NCBI RefSeq assembly: GCF_019613955.1
Contig: NZ_CP080443.1
Location: forward strand, 3,085,001 to 3,149,000
Reading direction: 5' to 3'
Source of the DNA: Chryseobacterium sp. LJ668
Lineage (GTDB): Bacteria; Bacteroidota; Bacteroidia; Flavobacteriales; Weeksellaceae
Length of the DNA stretch: 64,000 nucleotides
A program made the translations under genes and the position numbers. Below the pieces are notes generated by a model. The model did not search any database and was not told where the DNA came from. It saw only the letters and a list, made by a program, of their open reading frames with translations. Shown here piece by piece: positions 44,138 to 52,418 of this stretch (positions are counted from its first letter, which is position 1; the number at the start of each line of letters is the position of its first letter).

Positions 44138-45258
44138 TTGAAATCAAAGTTAAGCTTTATTTTCTTAGTTTTCGCTATCGACATACAGGCCAGAATTTTT
44201 CCCTGGGCTTCCTCTTTTTCTGTTAAATATTCATTTTCTAAGAGCTCAACCTCGCCTTCTTCCAAAGTACACTCACAGCTCCCGCAAATTCCGGATTTAC
44301 AGGAATAAGGTACCGGGAAATTCTGAACCAATAGCTGCTGCAGAATTTTCTCTCTATTATTGGGAAGTTCGGCCTGATATTTTTTACCTAACATTTTAAA
44401 ATCTATCTGCACATTTTCAATCAGAGGAGATTCTATTTCTACAGGATAAATATCATCATTAAATTCTTCAAAAAGCTCAAAATGAATATTTGCTTTTCGG
44501 ATCCCGTGATGATAACATGCATTGGCAAGCGTTTTAATCATCTCCCCTTTTCCGCATATCAAAACTTCATCTACCGCATCCCAGATGGTGGCTTCTTCAT
44601 CGGTATCATCCAAATGCAGAATCTGATTGATAATTAAATTCAGTTTTTTGGCATCCAGCCTTCCATAGAAAAACCGATCAGGTGTTTTTTCCTGTGAATA
44701 AAAATAGAATATATGGAGCCTGTTATTATATTGTCGTGCAAGATTATCTAATAACTCACGGTAAATAAGCTCTTCAGAGTTTTTATTTCCAAAAAATAAA
44801 AACAATCTTGTTCTTGGTTCGTTATGAAGAATATTTTTGAAATGACTCAATATAGGTGTGATACCGATTCCTCCGGCAAAACCGACGATCGTCCGAAATT
44901 CACTCGGTTTTGAAATCAGTGTAAATCTTCCGTTTGGCACACTCACTAGTAGGTCATCACCAACTTGATAATTTTCATATAACTGAGAAGTTGCACCATC
45001 GGTGGAGCCCACTTTAATGCCCAAAGATATTTTTTGCTCGTACGGAGCCGAAGTCATTGAATAGTCGTTAATGATTTCTTCGCCGTGGGATTTGAATTTT
45101 ATACTGACAAACTGACCTGCTTCAAATGTAAAAATTTCCTTTAGATTTTCCGGAATCTCAAGCTCCAGCGAAAAAGTATTTTTGGTCAGGTCTTCCTTTT
45201 TAGCTATTTTTAACCAGTGAAACTGCGTGAGTTTTCCTTTATAGATTTGTTGTTCCAT
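44134..45258 (-). CDS. PaaE-like ferredoxin-NADP reductase with C-terminal 2Fe-2S domain
   Basis: 374 residues. FAD domain with INDYSMTSAPYE (flavin-binding RxYS/T-type), NAD(P) domain with FAGGIGITPILSHFK, and a C-terminal plant-type ferredoxin domain with CKSGICGSCECTL plus a distal Cys. This modular order is that of phenylacetyl-CoA epoxidase reductase PaaE and related oxygenase reductases. No oxygenase or paa gene is nearby, so the partner is unknown. Tightly linked to the SanA-type gene. Confidence 0.88.
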   Translation of the reverse strand: MEQQIYKGKLTQFHWLKIAKKEDLTKNTFSLELEIPENLKEIFTFEAGQFVSIKFKSHGEEIINDYSMTSAPYEQKISLGIKVGSTDGATSQLYENYQVGDDLLVSVPNGRFTLISKPSEFRTIVGFAGGIGITPILSHFKNILHNEPRTRLFLFFGNKNSEELIYRELLDNLARQYNNRLHIFYFYSQEKTPDRFFYGRLDAKKLNLIINQILHLDDTDEEATIWDAVDEVLICGKGEMIKTLANACYHHGIRKANIHFELFEEFNDDIYPVEIESPLIENVQIDFKMLGKKYQAELPNNREKILQQLLVQNFPVPYSCKSGICGSCECTLEEGEVELLENEYLTEKEEAQGKILACMSIAKTKKIKLNFDFN

Positions 45259-45267
45259 ACTTCAATT

Positions 45268-45275
45268 CAAAAATA
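45268..45275 (-). promoter_or_regulatory. Promoter -7 element of the reductase gene
   Basis: TATTTTTG on the minus strand, exact TAnnTTTG match, about 10 nt before the ATG at 45258. Confidence 0.5.
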
Positions 45276-45379
45276 GAGAAAAAAATATTACAATATTAAC
45301 CTTAACGCAATTTTCTTGCCTTCAAAACCAATGAGAAATACCAATCGTATATCTTATTTAACAATAGAATATTTACTTT

Positions 45380-45937
45380 ATGAAAAAGTTACTCTTATCT
45401 GCATTTTTAGCTGCCACCCTTTTTAGCTGTAAAAAAGAGGCTGAAAAATCGGAAAATACTGCAGTTATAGATTCAATTTCAAATAAAAGTCCGGAATCTG
45501 TTCCCGCAGCTGTATCACTAAAGGTATTAAATTCGCAGCAAACAACAGATTTTCTTCAGACTAAAAATGACACTTTATATGTAACCAATTTCTTTGCAAC
45601 CTGGTGTGGGCCTTGTGTAAGAGAAATTCCACATTTTAAAGATAAGATTTCAGAATTAAAAGACCAGCCTGTAAAAATCACATTTATCAGTTTAGACACT
45701 AAAGAAGTCTGGGCTTCTGAAGTTCCCGTTTTTGTAGATAAACTGGGTATCCGTAACAACACCATTCTTTTAGATGGCAGCCAGCTGGATGAAAAGTTTT
45801 TTAAAAATAACTTTGAAAAATGGGACGGCGGAGCAATTCCGTTTACCTACATGAGAAAAGGGGACAAAACTGATGAATATTTAGGGATGATGACTCCTGA
45901 ATTATTAAATTCTAAAATTGATTCTTTTCTTAAATAA
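45380..45937 (+). CDS. TlpA/ResA-like thioredoxin-fold lipoprotein
   Basis: 185 residues. Lipoprotein signal ending ATLFSC, followed by KKEAEK. The thioredoxin fold has FFATWCGPCVREIPHF with the CxxC active site at about residue 76 and GGAIPFTYM with the cis-Pro. Periplasmic TlpA-like proteins reduce disulfides for cytochrome c maturation or respond to stress. It lies 15 nt upstream of a FecCD permease gene, so the two may be co-transcribed, possibly for metal handling. Confidence 0.87.
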   Translation: MKKLLLSAFLAATLFSCKKEAEKSENTAVIDSISNKSPESVPAAVSLKVLNSQQTTDFLQTKNDTLYVTNFFATWCGPCVREIPHFKDKISELKDQPVKITFISLDTKEVWASEVPVFVDKLGIRNNTILLDGSQLDEKFFKNNFEKWDGGAIPFTYMRKGDKTDEYLGMMTPELLNSKIDSFLK

Positions 45938-45952
45938 TTTTTAGAGTTTTTA

Positions 45953-46924
45953 ATGTCAAAAAAATTTAAAATCCTGTGTTTATTATTAATTATCGCAATT
46001 GTAATTACGGCGGTCATTAATCTGAACACAGGATTTTTGCATTTAAATCTTACGGATTTTTTGCAAGATTCTGAAAATGGACAAATCGCTGAAATTAGAA
46101 TCAATAGGGTGTTGGTCATGCTTTTAGCAGGAATTTCCATCCCAACTTCGGGTTTTCTAATGCAGGAATACTTTCAAAATCCTCTTGCCGGTCCGGATAT
46201 TTTAGGCATCACTTCGGTTGCAAGTTTATCTGTCGCATTTTATATTTTTTTTTCGCACAGCATTTTACTTCCTGAATTTTTAAAAAACAGCTTTTTAAGT
46301 TTATCTGCGATTATCGGAAGTTTACTTCTGATGTTGGTTTTACTCTCAATGTCCAATAAATTTCAAGACAAATCATATTTAATCATTTTCGGATTTTTGG
46401 TTTCGGCGTTTGCAGGAGCAATCGTTTCTCTTTTGCAGTTTTACGCTGAAAATCAAAGTCTGAAAAACTATATTTTATGGTCTTTTGGAGCTAATAATAT
46501 GGTTTCTAGAAATCAGATTATCGTACTATCAATTTTAGTCGGGATTGGATTATTTTTTTGTTTTAAAACCATCAAACCTTTAATAGGAAATTCTTTAGGA
46601 AGTTCTTATGCACAAAGTTTAGGAGTTAATTTAAATCATTTAAAAATATTGATCATTGTGACTTCTTCACTCTTATCTGCTTCTATCACAGCTTTTTTAG
46701 GGCCTATCTTATTTATCGGAATCATCGTACCTCATTTCTGCAGATTGATTTATAACCCTGCAAAACTTTGGCAACAATGGATTTTGAATATGTTTTTAGG
46801 TATGCTTATCATGCTGCTCTTTTCAGTTGCTGCTGAAAAAACGCAAATTCCTTTGAATGTAATAAGCTCCATATTTGGAATTCCGGTGATTTTGATGATG
46901 CTTTTGAGGCAGAATAAAGCGTAA
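45953..46924 (+). CDS. FecCD-type ABC transporter permease (iron/haem/cobalamin)
   Basis: 323 residues with about nine helices. FecCD motifs include RVLVMLLAGISIPTSGFLMQEYFQNPLAGPDILGI in pieces, with the coupling helix region NPLAGPDILG, and LGPILFIGIIVPHFCR. The family imports siderophores, haem or vitamin B12. The ATP-binding partner is at 47383. No periplasmic binding protein or TonB receptor lies next to it, so the substrate cannot be told. Confidence 0.9.
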   Translation: MSKKFKILCLLLIIAIVITAVINLNTGFLHLNLTDFLQDSENGQIAEIRINRVLVMLLAGISIPTSGFLMQEYFQNPLAGPDILGITSVASLSVAFYIFFSHSILLPEFLKNSFLSLSAIIGSLLLMLVLLSMSNKFQDKSYLIIFGFLVSAFAGAIVSLLQFYAENQSLKNYILWSFGANNMVSRNQIIVLSILVGIGLFFCFKTIKPLIGNSLGSSYAQSLGVNLNHLKILIIVTSSLLSASITAFLGPILFIGIIVPHFCRLIYNPAKLWQQWILNMFLGMLIMLLFSVAAEKTQIPLNVISSIFGIPVILMMLLRQNKA

Positions 46925-46954
46925 AAATTAATTATAAATTATTAATTTTAAAAT

Positions 46955-46992
46955 CTCTCGCTGATTTGGCAGATTGCACAGATGATTGAGAG
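46955..46992. repeat. Candidate dispersed repeat (CTCGCTGATTTGGCAGATT type)
   Basis: CTCGCTGATTTGGCAGATTG with a following CACAGATGATTG resembles intergenic repeats I recall from Chryseobacterium genomes (short GCAGAT units). Inside are the near-repeats GCTGATTTG, GCAGATTG and ACAGATGATTG. Confirmation needs a whole-genome search. Confidence 0.4.
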
Positions 46993-47027
46993 TAATTTTC
47001 ATTATTAATTTGAAAATAAAACGTTTA

Positions 47028-47086
47028 ATTTGTCATTCAGAAGGAATCTAAATTAAATTTGTGGAGATGTTTCTAGTATGACAAAT
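47028..47086. repeat. Inverted repeat element ATTTGTCAT...ATGACAAAT
   Basis: Perfect 9-bp ends (47028-47036 and 47078-47086) enclose 41 nt with AATCT and AGATG segments. This resembles small TGTCATTC-starting palindromic repeats dispersed in Flavobacteriia intergenic DNA. It overlaps the upstream ATG of the following gene, which is a reason to choose the later start. Confidence 0.55.
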
Positions 47087-47092
47087 AATAAA

Positions 47093-47380
47093 ATGAGAAT
47101 CAGAATATCACAAAAACAATTAATTATTGCAAACATATTTTTGTTTGTAGTAAGTTTTGCAATTCTGGAATATTCAAGAATGTTTAGAATGAGCTTGGAT
47201 AAACATTGGATTTACTCTTATGGTCATAATTGGTGGTTCATGGTTGCAATGCCTTCAGCATTTTCGGGATCATTAATTTTAGGAATTTACAGCTTATGGA
47301 AAGTTAAAAACTATAAATTTTTATATTTTATTTTTAGCCTTGTTCCTCTTATATTATTTATAATACTTATTTCTATTTAA
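47093..47380 (+). CDS. Hypothetical membrane protein
   Basis: 95 residues from the ATG at 47093; the in-frame ATG at 47078 lies inside a palindromic repeat and is less likely. Three hydrophobic helices: IIANIFLFVVSFAILEYS, WWFMVAMPSAFSGSLILGIYSLW and FLYFIFSLVPLILFIILIS. No family recognised. It sits between the FecCD permease and its ATPase (2 nt before the latter), which is unusual for this operon; it might be an accessory membrane subunit, but nothing else shows that. Confidence 0.62.
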   Translation: MRIRISQKQLIIANIFLFVVSFAILEYSRMFRMSLDKHWIYSYGHNWWFMVAMPSAFSGSLILGIYSLWKVKNYKFLYFIFSLVPLILFIILISI

Positions 47381-47382
47381 AT

Positions 47383-48306
47383 ATGCTCCTACAAATCAAC
47401 CAAACAAACATCGGCTACGACAAAACTTTAATTTCAAATGTAAATACACATTTGAATTTAGGTGAGGTATGCCTTTTGATTGGTAATAACGGTGTAGGAA
47501 AAACAACCTTAATCAAATCAATTCTTCATCAAAATTCTTTATTAAAAGGAGAAATTTTAATAAATAACAAAAATGTAACAAAACTTTCGGTAAAAGAGAT
47601 CGCTGAAAATGTTGCAGTTGTATTTTCAAAATCGATAATTCCACAGAATTATACTGTTGAAGACCTTATTTCATTAGGAAAATATATATATTATCCTTTT
47701 TACTTCGAGCTCAGAGAAAAAGACAAGCAGGAGGTTAAAAAAATTATTGAAGAATTAAATTTAAATGAATATAAAGACACACTTCTCAAAAATCTTTCAG
47801 ACGGAAATCTTCAAAAAGCATTTATTGGAAGAGCCTTAACGCAGAATTCTCCTATTATCATCTTAGATGAACCGACAACTCATCTGGATGAAAAAAACAA
47901 ATTAATTATTCTTAAAACCCTGCGAAAACTAGCCAAAGAACAGAATAAGCTGATCCTTTTTTCATCCCATGACTGGAGATTGGCAAAAGAATTTGCTGAT
48001 AAAATGTGGTATGTAAAAGATACACAATTGTATTCCGGAATTGTAGAAGATGTTTTGATTCAGCATGATGAACTCACGAATGCTGCCTTATTTCAAATCA
48101 ATGATAAATTTGTAGCTCCACAGATCTCAGCACCGCGAGTTCACAAAGAAATGTTATATTCTCTCCTTCAGAAAAATTTCCAAAAAGATCTCTCTCATCT
48201 TAATTTTGATTTTCAAAATAGATTTTGGATGATTTCCTACAATAATTCGGAGCAGCAATGTGAATCTTTTGAAGAAATCGTCAAATTTATCAAGAAACTA
48301 CATTAA
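47383..48306 (+). CDS. FecE-type ABC transporter ATP-binding protein
   Basis: 307 residues. Walker A GNNGVGKTTLIKS, signature LSDGNLQKAFIGRAL, Walker B IIILDEPTTHLD, and switch His in SSHDWRLAKEF. The signature LSDGN departs from LSGGQ, but similar LSDGQ forms occur in Bacteroidota. The last 65 residues form an extra C-terminal region (VAPQISAPRVHKEMLYSLLQ) beyond the core ATPase. It energises the FecCD permease encoded 458 nt upstream. Confidence 0.88.
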   Translation: MLLQINQTNIGYDKTLISNVNTHLNLGEVCLLIGNNGVGKTTLIKSILHQNSLLKGEILINNKNVTKLSVKEIAENVAVVFSKSIIPQNYTVEDLISLGKYIYYPFYFELREKDKQEVKKIIEELNLNEYKDTLLKNLSDGNLQKAFIGRALTQNSPIIILDEPTTHLDEKNKLIILKTLRKLAKEQNKLILFSSHDWRLAKEFADKMWYVKDTQLYSGIVEDVLIQHDELTNAALFQINDKFVAPQISAPRVHKEMLYSLLQKNFQKDLSHLNFDFQNRFWMISYNNSEQQCESFEEIVKFIKKLH

Positions 48307-48332
48307 ATTTCATTATTCATTAAGTATATCGC

Positions 48333-48352
48333 ATACTATGCATGCATAGTAT
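48333..48352. promoter_or_regulatory. MarR operator candidate 1, perfect 20-bp palindrome
   Basis: ATACTATGCATGCATAGTAT, fully self-complementary over 20 bases, 115 nt upstream of the marR start. A second copy lies 83 nt downstream. MarR proteins bind palindromes of this size. Confidence 0.78.
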
Positions 48353-48415
48353 TATGCTAATCATACAATTTAAGTAATTGATTATCTGATTATTAACAAA
48401 TTTTAATGTTAATAA

Positions 48416-48435
48416 ATACTATGCATGCATAATAT
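48416..48435. promoter_or_regulatory. MarR operator candidate 2, near-perfect copy
   Basis: ATACTATGCATGCATAATAT, differing from copy 1 at one base. It ends 4 nt before the -7 box at 48440, so binding would block RNA polymerase. Centre-to-centre distance to copy 1 is 83 bp, about eight helical turns, which would allow looping. Confidence 0.78.
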
Positions 48436-48439
48436 TTAC

Positions 48440-48447
48440 TAAATTTG
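48440..48447 (+). promoter_or_regulatory. marR-fad operon promoter -7 element
   Basis: TAAATTTG, exact TAnnTTTG match, 20 nt before the marR ATG. No TTG at the usual distance, because the palindromic operator occupies the spacer. Confidence 0.6.
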
Positions 48448-48467
48448 ATAAAACGATTTGCAAAAAT

Positions 48468-48920
48468 ATGATGGATAATAATAAAGAAAAAACGGAAAAT
48501 GTCGACCTTATTTTGAAGCAGACCTGGTTAGCTGTTTCAAAAATGTATACCGAGCTTGCGCAGGAGCATGATTCTACCGCAGTTCAGGCACTTACTTTAT
48601 TAAAAATTGATCCAAAAGAAGGTACCAGAAGTACCAATCTTGGTCCTAAAATGGCTATCGAGCCAACTTCCCTCACCAGAATTATCAAACTTCTTGAAGA
48701 CAACGGCTATATCTATAAGGAAAAAACCACCACAGACAAAAGGGAGGTGATTATAAAACTTACAGATAAAGGTTTGAACTCAAGAAACCTCTCAAAAGAA
48801 GTAGTTGTTAACTTCAATAAAAAAGTAATGGAGAAAATTGCTCCAGAAAAGCTGGAAACCTTTAAAGAAGTAATGGTTGAAATTATGAAGATCGCTACCG
48901 ATATCAATAACAGAAAATAA
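48468..48920 (+). CDS. MarR family transcriptional regulator of the fad operon
   Basis: 150 residues. Winged-helix domain with RSTNLGPKMAIEPTSLTRIIKLLEDNGYI (recognition helix) and wing KTTTDKREVIIKLTDKG, flanked by helices for dimerisation. It is the first gene before fadN (43 nt) and has two palindromic operators at its promoter, so autorepression and control of beta-oxidation by acyl-CoA or fatty acids is likely. The ligand is inferred from context only. Confidence 0.88.
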   Translation: MMDNNKEKTENVDLILKQTWLAVSKMYTELAQEHDSTAVQALTLLKIDPKEGTRSTNLGPKMAIEPTSLTRIIKLLEDNGYIYKEKTTTDKREVIIKLTDKGLNSRNLSKEVVVNFNKKVMEKIAPEKLETFKEVMVEIMKIATDINNRK

Positions 48921-48963
48921 AACTAATAAAATTCAAGACCAATAATAAAATAAATATAATCTA

Positions 48964-51357
48964 ATGAAAAGACGAATCAAACATGTTACTGTTTTAGGTT
49001 CAGGAATTATGGGAAGCGGTATTGCTGCGCACTTTGCCAACATCGGAGTGCAGGTGTCTCTGCTCGATATTGTTCCTTTCGAACTCAGCGAAGCAGAACA
49101 GAAAAAAGGTTTGACCAAAGATGATAAAGCGGTAAGAAACAGAATCGCTTCTGAAAACTTTGAAAAACTGAAAAAAGCAAGTCCGGCTCTGCTCTATTCT
49201 CCAAAATTTGCTGAAAGAATAACAGTCGGAAATTTTGATGATGATTTACTGAAAATAAAAGATACTGATTGGATTATTGAGGTGGTAGTTGAAAAACTAG
49301 ACATTAAAAAATCAGTTTACGAAAAAATTGAACAGTTCAGAAAACCTGGAACTTTAGTTTCATCTAATACTTCTGGAATCCCGATTAATCTATTGGTTGA
49401 AGGAAGAACTGACGACTTCAAAAAATATTTTGCCGGAACGCATTTTTTTAATCCGGTAAGATATCTTCCTCTTCTGGAGGTGATTCCAACACATGATACA
49501 GATCCGGAAATTGCAGATTTCTACATGAACTACGGAGCCAAATTTTTAGGTAAAACAACCGTTTTAGCAAAAGATACACCTGCGTTTATTGCCAACAGAA
49601 TTGGGGTTTTCTCAATGATGGATTTGCTTCACAATGTTCAGAAATTAGGTTTAAATGTTTCTGATGTTGATAAATTAACAGGTCCTATTATTGGTCGTCC
49701 AAAATCTGCAACATTCAGAACTGCCGATGTTGTTGGTTTAGATACTTTGGTAATGGTTGCCAACGGTGTTCGTAACAGCGGTGCTGAGGCGAATGATTTC
49801 AACAATGTTTTCTCACTTCCTGATTATATTCAGAAAATGGTAGATAACAAATGGTTGGGATCAAAAACCGAACAAGGTTTCTATAAAAAAGTGAAAAGTG
49901 CCGATGGAAAATCTGAAATTCACGGATTAAATCTGGATACGTTAGAATACGAAATGCAAGGAAAATCTTCTTTTCCGACTTTAGAATTAACTAAAAATAT
50001 TGACAAACCGATTGACAGATTTAAAGTTTTAATTGGCGGAAAAGATAAAGCCGGTGAGCTTTACAGAAAATCTTTGGGAGCATTATTCGCTTATGTTTCT
50101 CACAAAGTTCCTGAAATTTCTGATGAAGTGTACAAAATTGATGATGCAATGCGTGCAGGCTTCGGATGGGAAAACGGGCCCTTTGAAATTTGGGACGCAG
50201 TTGGAGTTCAGAAAGGAATTGAATTGGCTACAGAAGCTGGTTACGAAGTTTCAGACTGGGTGAAAAATGTTGAATCTTTCTATAAAATAAATGAGGATGG
50301 ACAAAGTATTTTCGTTGATAAAAATTCAGGAGAATACAATAAAATTCCTGGACAGGATGCCTTTATCATTTTAGATAATATCAGAAAAAACAAAACACTT
50401 TGGAGTAATTCAGGAGCTTCTATTGAAGATTTGGGCGATGGAATTATCAACTTTGAAATCCGTTCTAAAATGAATTCTCTTGGAGGCGAAGTTTTAGATG
50501 GATTAAACAGAGCGATTGATTTAGCTGAAAAAGAATATGACGGATTAGTTATTGGAAATCAAGGTGCCAATTTCTCTGTAGGAGCAAATTTAGCGATGAT
50601 TTTAATGATGGCCATCGAACAGGATTGGGACGATTTGAATATGGCAATCGCTTATTTCCAAAAATCGATGATGAGGGTTCGTTATTCCTCAATTCCTGTT
50701 GTAGTAGCTCCTCACGGAATGACTCTTGGTGGAGGTTGCGAAATGACCATGCACGCTGACAGAGTTGTCGCAGCAGCAGAAACTTATATCGGATTGGTTG
50801 AAACCGGAGTTGGTGTCATTCCCGGCGGTGGCGGAACGAAAGAATTTGCTTTGAGAACTTCAAGAGAATTCCACAGTGATGATGTGAAAAACAACAGACT
50901 ACGTGAAGCATTCATGAATATTGCAATGGGTAAAGTTGCTACGTCAGCGTACGAAGCATACGATATGGGAATTCTTGAAAAAGGAAAAGATGTTATCGTA
51001 GTAGATAAAAAACGTCAAATCATGACTGCAAAAATGATGGCGAAAAGTTTGGCAGAACACGGTTACACTCAACCCATCGAACAAACCGTAAAAGTTCTTG
51101 GAAAAGATGCTCTAGGAATGTTCTATGTTGGAACGGATCAAATGTTAACCGGAAATTTCATCTCAAAACATGATAAATTAATTGCTGATAAATTAGCTAA
51201 TGTTTTAGTTGGTGGAAATCTTTCTGAACCTACTGTTGTGACTGAACAATATTTATTGAATCTTGAAAGAGAAACTTTCCTTCAACTATGTGGTGAAAGA
51301 AAAACTTTAGAAAGGATTCAGTTTATGTTGCAGAAAGGAAAGCCTCTTAGGAATTAG
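48964..51357 (+). CDS. fadN: FadN-type 3-hydroxyacyl-CoA dehydrogenase / enoyl-CoA hydratase
   Basis: 797 residues, the length of Bacillus FadN. The dehydrogenase comes first, with VLGSGIMGSGIAAHFAN (NAD loop) and AGTHFFNPVRYLP (catalytic His region), and the enoyl-CoA hydratase domain comes last with PHGMTLGGGCEMTMHAD and GVGVIPGGGGTKE. This order is opposite to E. coli FadB. It performs the hydration and oxidation steps of fatty-acid beta-oxidation. It leads a fadN-x-fadA-y-fadE set in which x and y look inserted. Confidence 0.93.
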   Translation: MKRRIKHVTVLGSGIMGSGIAAHFANIGVQVSLLDIVPFELSEAEQKKGLTKDDKAVRNRIASENFEKLKKASPALLYSPKFAERITVGNFDDDLLKIKDTDWIIEVVVEKLDIKKSVYEKIEQFRKPGTLVSSNTSGIPINLLVEGRTDDFKKYFAGTHFFNPVRYLPLLEVIPTHDTDPEIADFYMNYGAKFLGKTTVLAKDTPAFIANRIGVFSMMDLLHNVQKLGLNVSDVDKLTGPIIGRPKSATFRTADVVGLDTLVMVANGVRNSGAEANDFNNVFSLPDYIQKMVDNKWLGSKTEQGFYKKVKSADGKSEIHGLNLDTLEYEMQGKSSFPTLELTKNIDKPIDRFKVLIGGKDKAGELYRKSLGALFAYVSHKVPEISDEVYKIDDAMRAGFGWENGPFEIWDAVGVQKGIELATEAGYEVSDWVKNVESFYKINEDGQSIFVDKNSGEYNKIPGQDAFIILDNIRKNKTLWSNSGASIEDLGDGIINFEIRSKMNSLGGEVLDGLNRAIDLAEKEYDGLVIGNQGANFSVGANLAMILMMAIEQDWDDLNMAIAYFQKSMMRVRYSSIPVVVAPHGMTLGGGCEMTMHADRVVAAAETYIGLVETGVGVIPGGGGTKEFALRTSREFHSDDVKNNRLREAFMNIAMGKVATSAYEAYDMGILEKGKDVIVVDKKRQIMTAKMMAKSLAEHGYTQPIEQTVKVLGKDALGMFYVGTDQMLTGNFISKHDKLIADKLANVLVGGNLSEPTVVTEQYLLNLERETFLQLCGERKTLERIQFMLQKGKPLRN

Positions 51358-51362
51358 AATAA

Positions 51363-52397
51363 ATGAAAAAGCGAGATATGACATTTCTAATTTGGGGAAG
51401 TCTGTTACTTATTAGTTTCACAACTCTTTTACTCTTCTTAAAATTTAAGGATACCAATGTCTTGGGTTCACTTGGGACAACAGGAGACTTTATTGGAGGT
51501 TATTTAGGAACTATTGTTTCAATTTTCGCCACATATCTAATTTTTATAACTTATTCAAGTCAAAAAAAAGAACTAAAGTTACAACGAGATTTATTTTCAC
51601 AACAAAAATTTGAAACTACCTTTTTCAACATGCTTAATGTTCATAATGAATTAAAAAAGAATTTATTTTTGGATTATAGATTAAAAAGGGTTACTGGGGA
51701 TTCTGCAGAAGAAGATTCAGAAAATATGCGAAAATTCGGAGTAGTTAAATACGGTTACTTAAACGGATTTGAAATTTTTGAATTCTTGAGAAATGATTTT
51801 ACAAAATTTTACAGAGAGTTTCATATTCACGATGCAGGAGTATTTGATGATCAAATTAATTCAGAATTAGTAATCAAATCTTTAAAAGAAAAATTTGATG
51901 AAGACGATAATTTTTTTAAAAATTTAAATGAAGACAGTTTGAATATTAAACCTTCATTGGCATACATTGATGAATGGGATGAAAACAATAATAAATTAGA
52001 AACTCATAAAAATAAAATTCTATATCTGTTCAGTTTATATTTTGATAATTATCAAGAAATAATTAGTCATTATTGTAGAAATGTATATCACATATTAAAA
52101 TTTATTCGAGAAAATGAAGAATTAGAATCAAAAAATTATAGTGACAAAAAAATGGCTTATAAAAAATACAAACAATATGCAAACATTTTTCAATCCCAAC
52201 TAAATCTTAATGAACAATTTTTGTTATTCTATAACTTTATTCACTTTAATCAAGAAACACAAAATGAAACATATTGGACTGTTAATTTAGTAAATCATTA
52301 TAAGTTTTTAGAAAATATTGGAATTAAAAATTTAATATTTAAAAAACATGAAGAGTTTTATAATTTTCAAATTAAGGGCTCAGATAGAATTATTTAA
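51363..52397 (+). CDS. Putative phage abortive infection (putAbiC-like) membrane protein
   Basis: 344 residues. Two hydrophobic helices at the start (TFLIWGSLLLISFTTLLLFL, and SLGTTGDFIGGYLGTIVSIFATYLIF) are followed by a charged helical body. QKFETTFFNMLNVHNEL, ILYLFSLYFDNY and LLFYNFIHFN recall the group annotated as putative phage abortive infection protein (AbiC-like). It begins 5 nt after the fadN stop and ends 21 nt before fadA, and reads more AT-rich than the neighbours. The family call is from memory; a defence role is inference. Confidence 0.68.
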   Translation: MKKRDMTFLIWGSLLLISFTTLLLFLKFKDTNVLGSLGTTGDFIGGYLGTIVSIFATYLIFITYSSQKKELKLQRDLFSQQKFETTFFNMLNVHNELKKNLFLDYRLKRVTGDSAEEDSENMRKFGVVKYGYLNGFEIFEFLRNDFTKFYREFHIHDAGVFDDQINSELVIKSLKEKFDEDDNFFKNLNEDSLNIKPSLAYIDEWDENNNKLETHKNKILYLFSLYFDNYQEIISHYCRNVYHILKFIRENEELESKNYSDKKMAYKKYKQYANIFQSQLNLNEQFLLFYNFIHFNQETQNETYWTVNLVNHYKFLENIGIKNLIFKKHEEFYNFQIKGSDRII

Positions 52398-52418
52398 AAA
52401 TTTTAAAAAATTAAAAAA

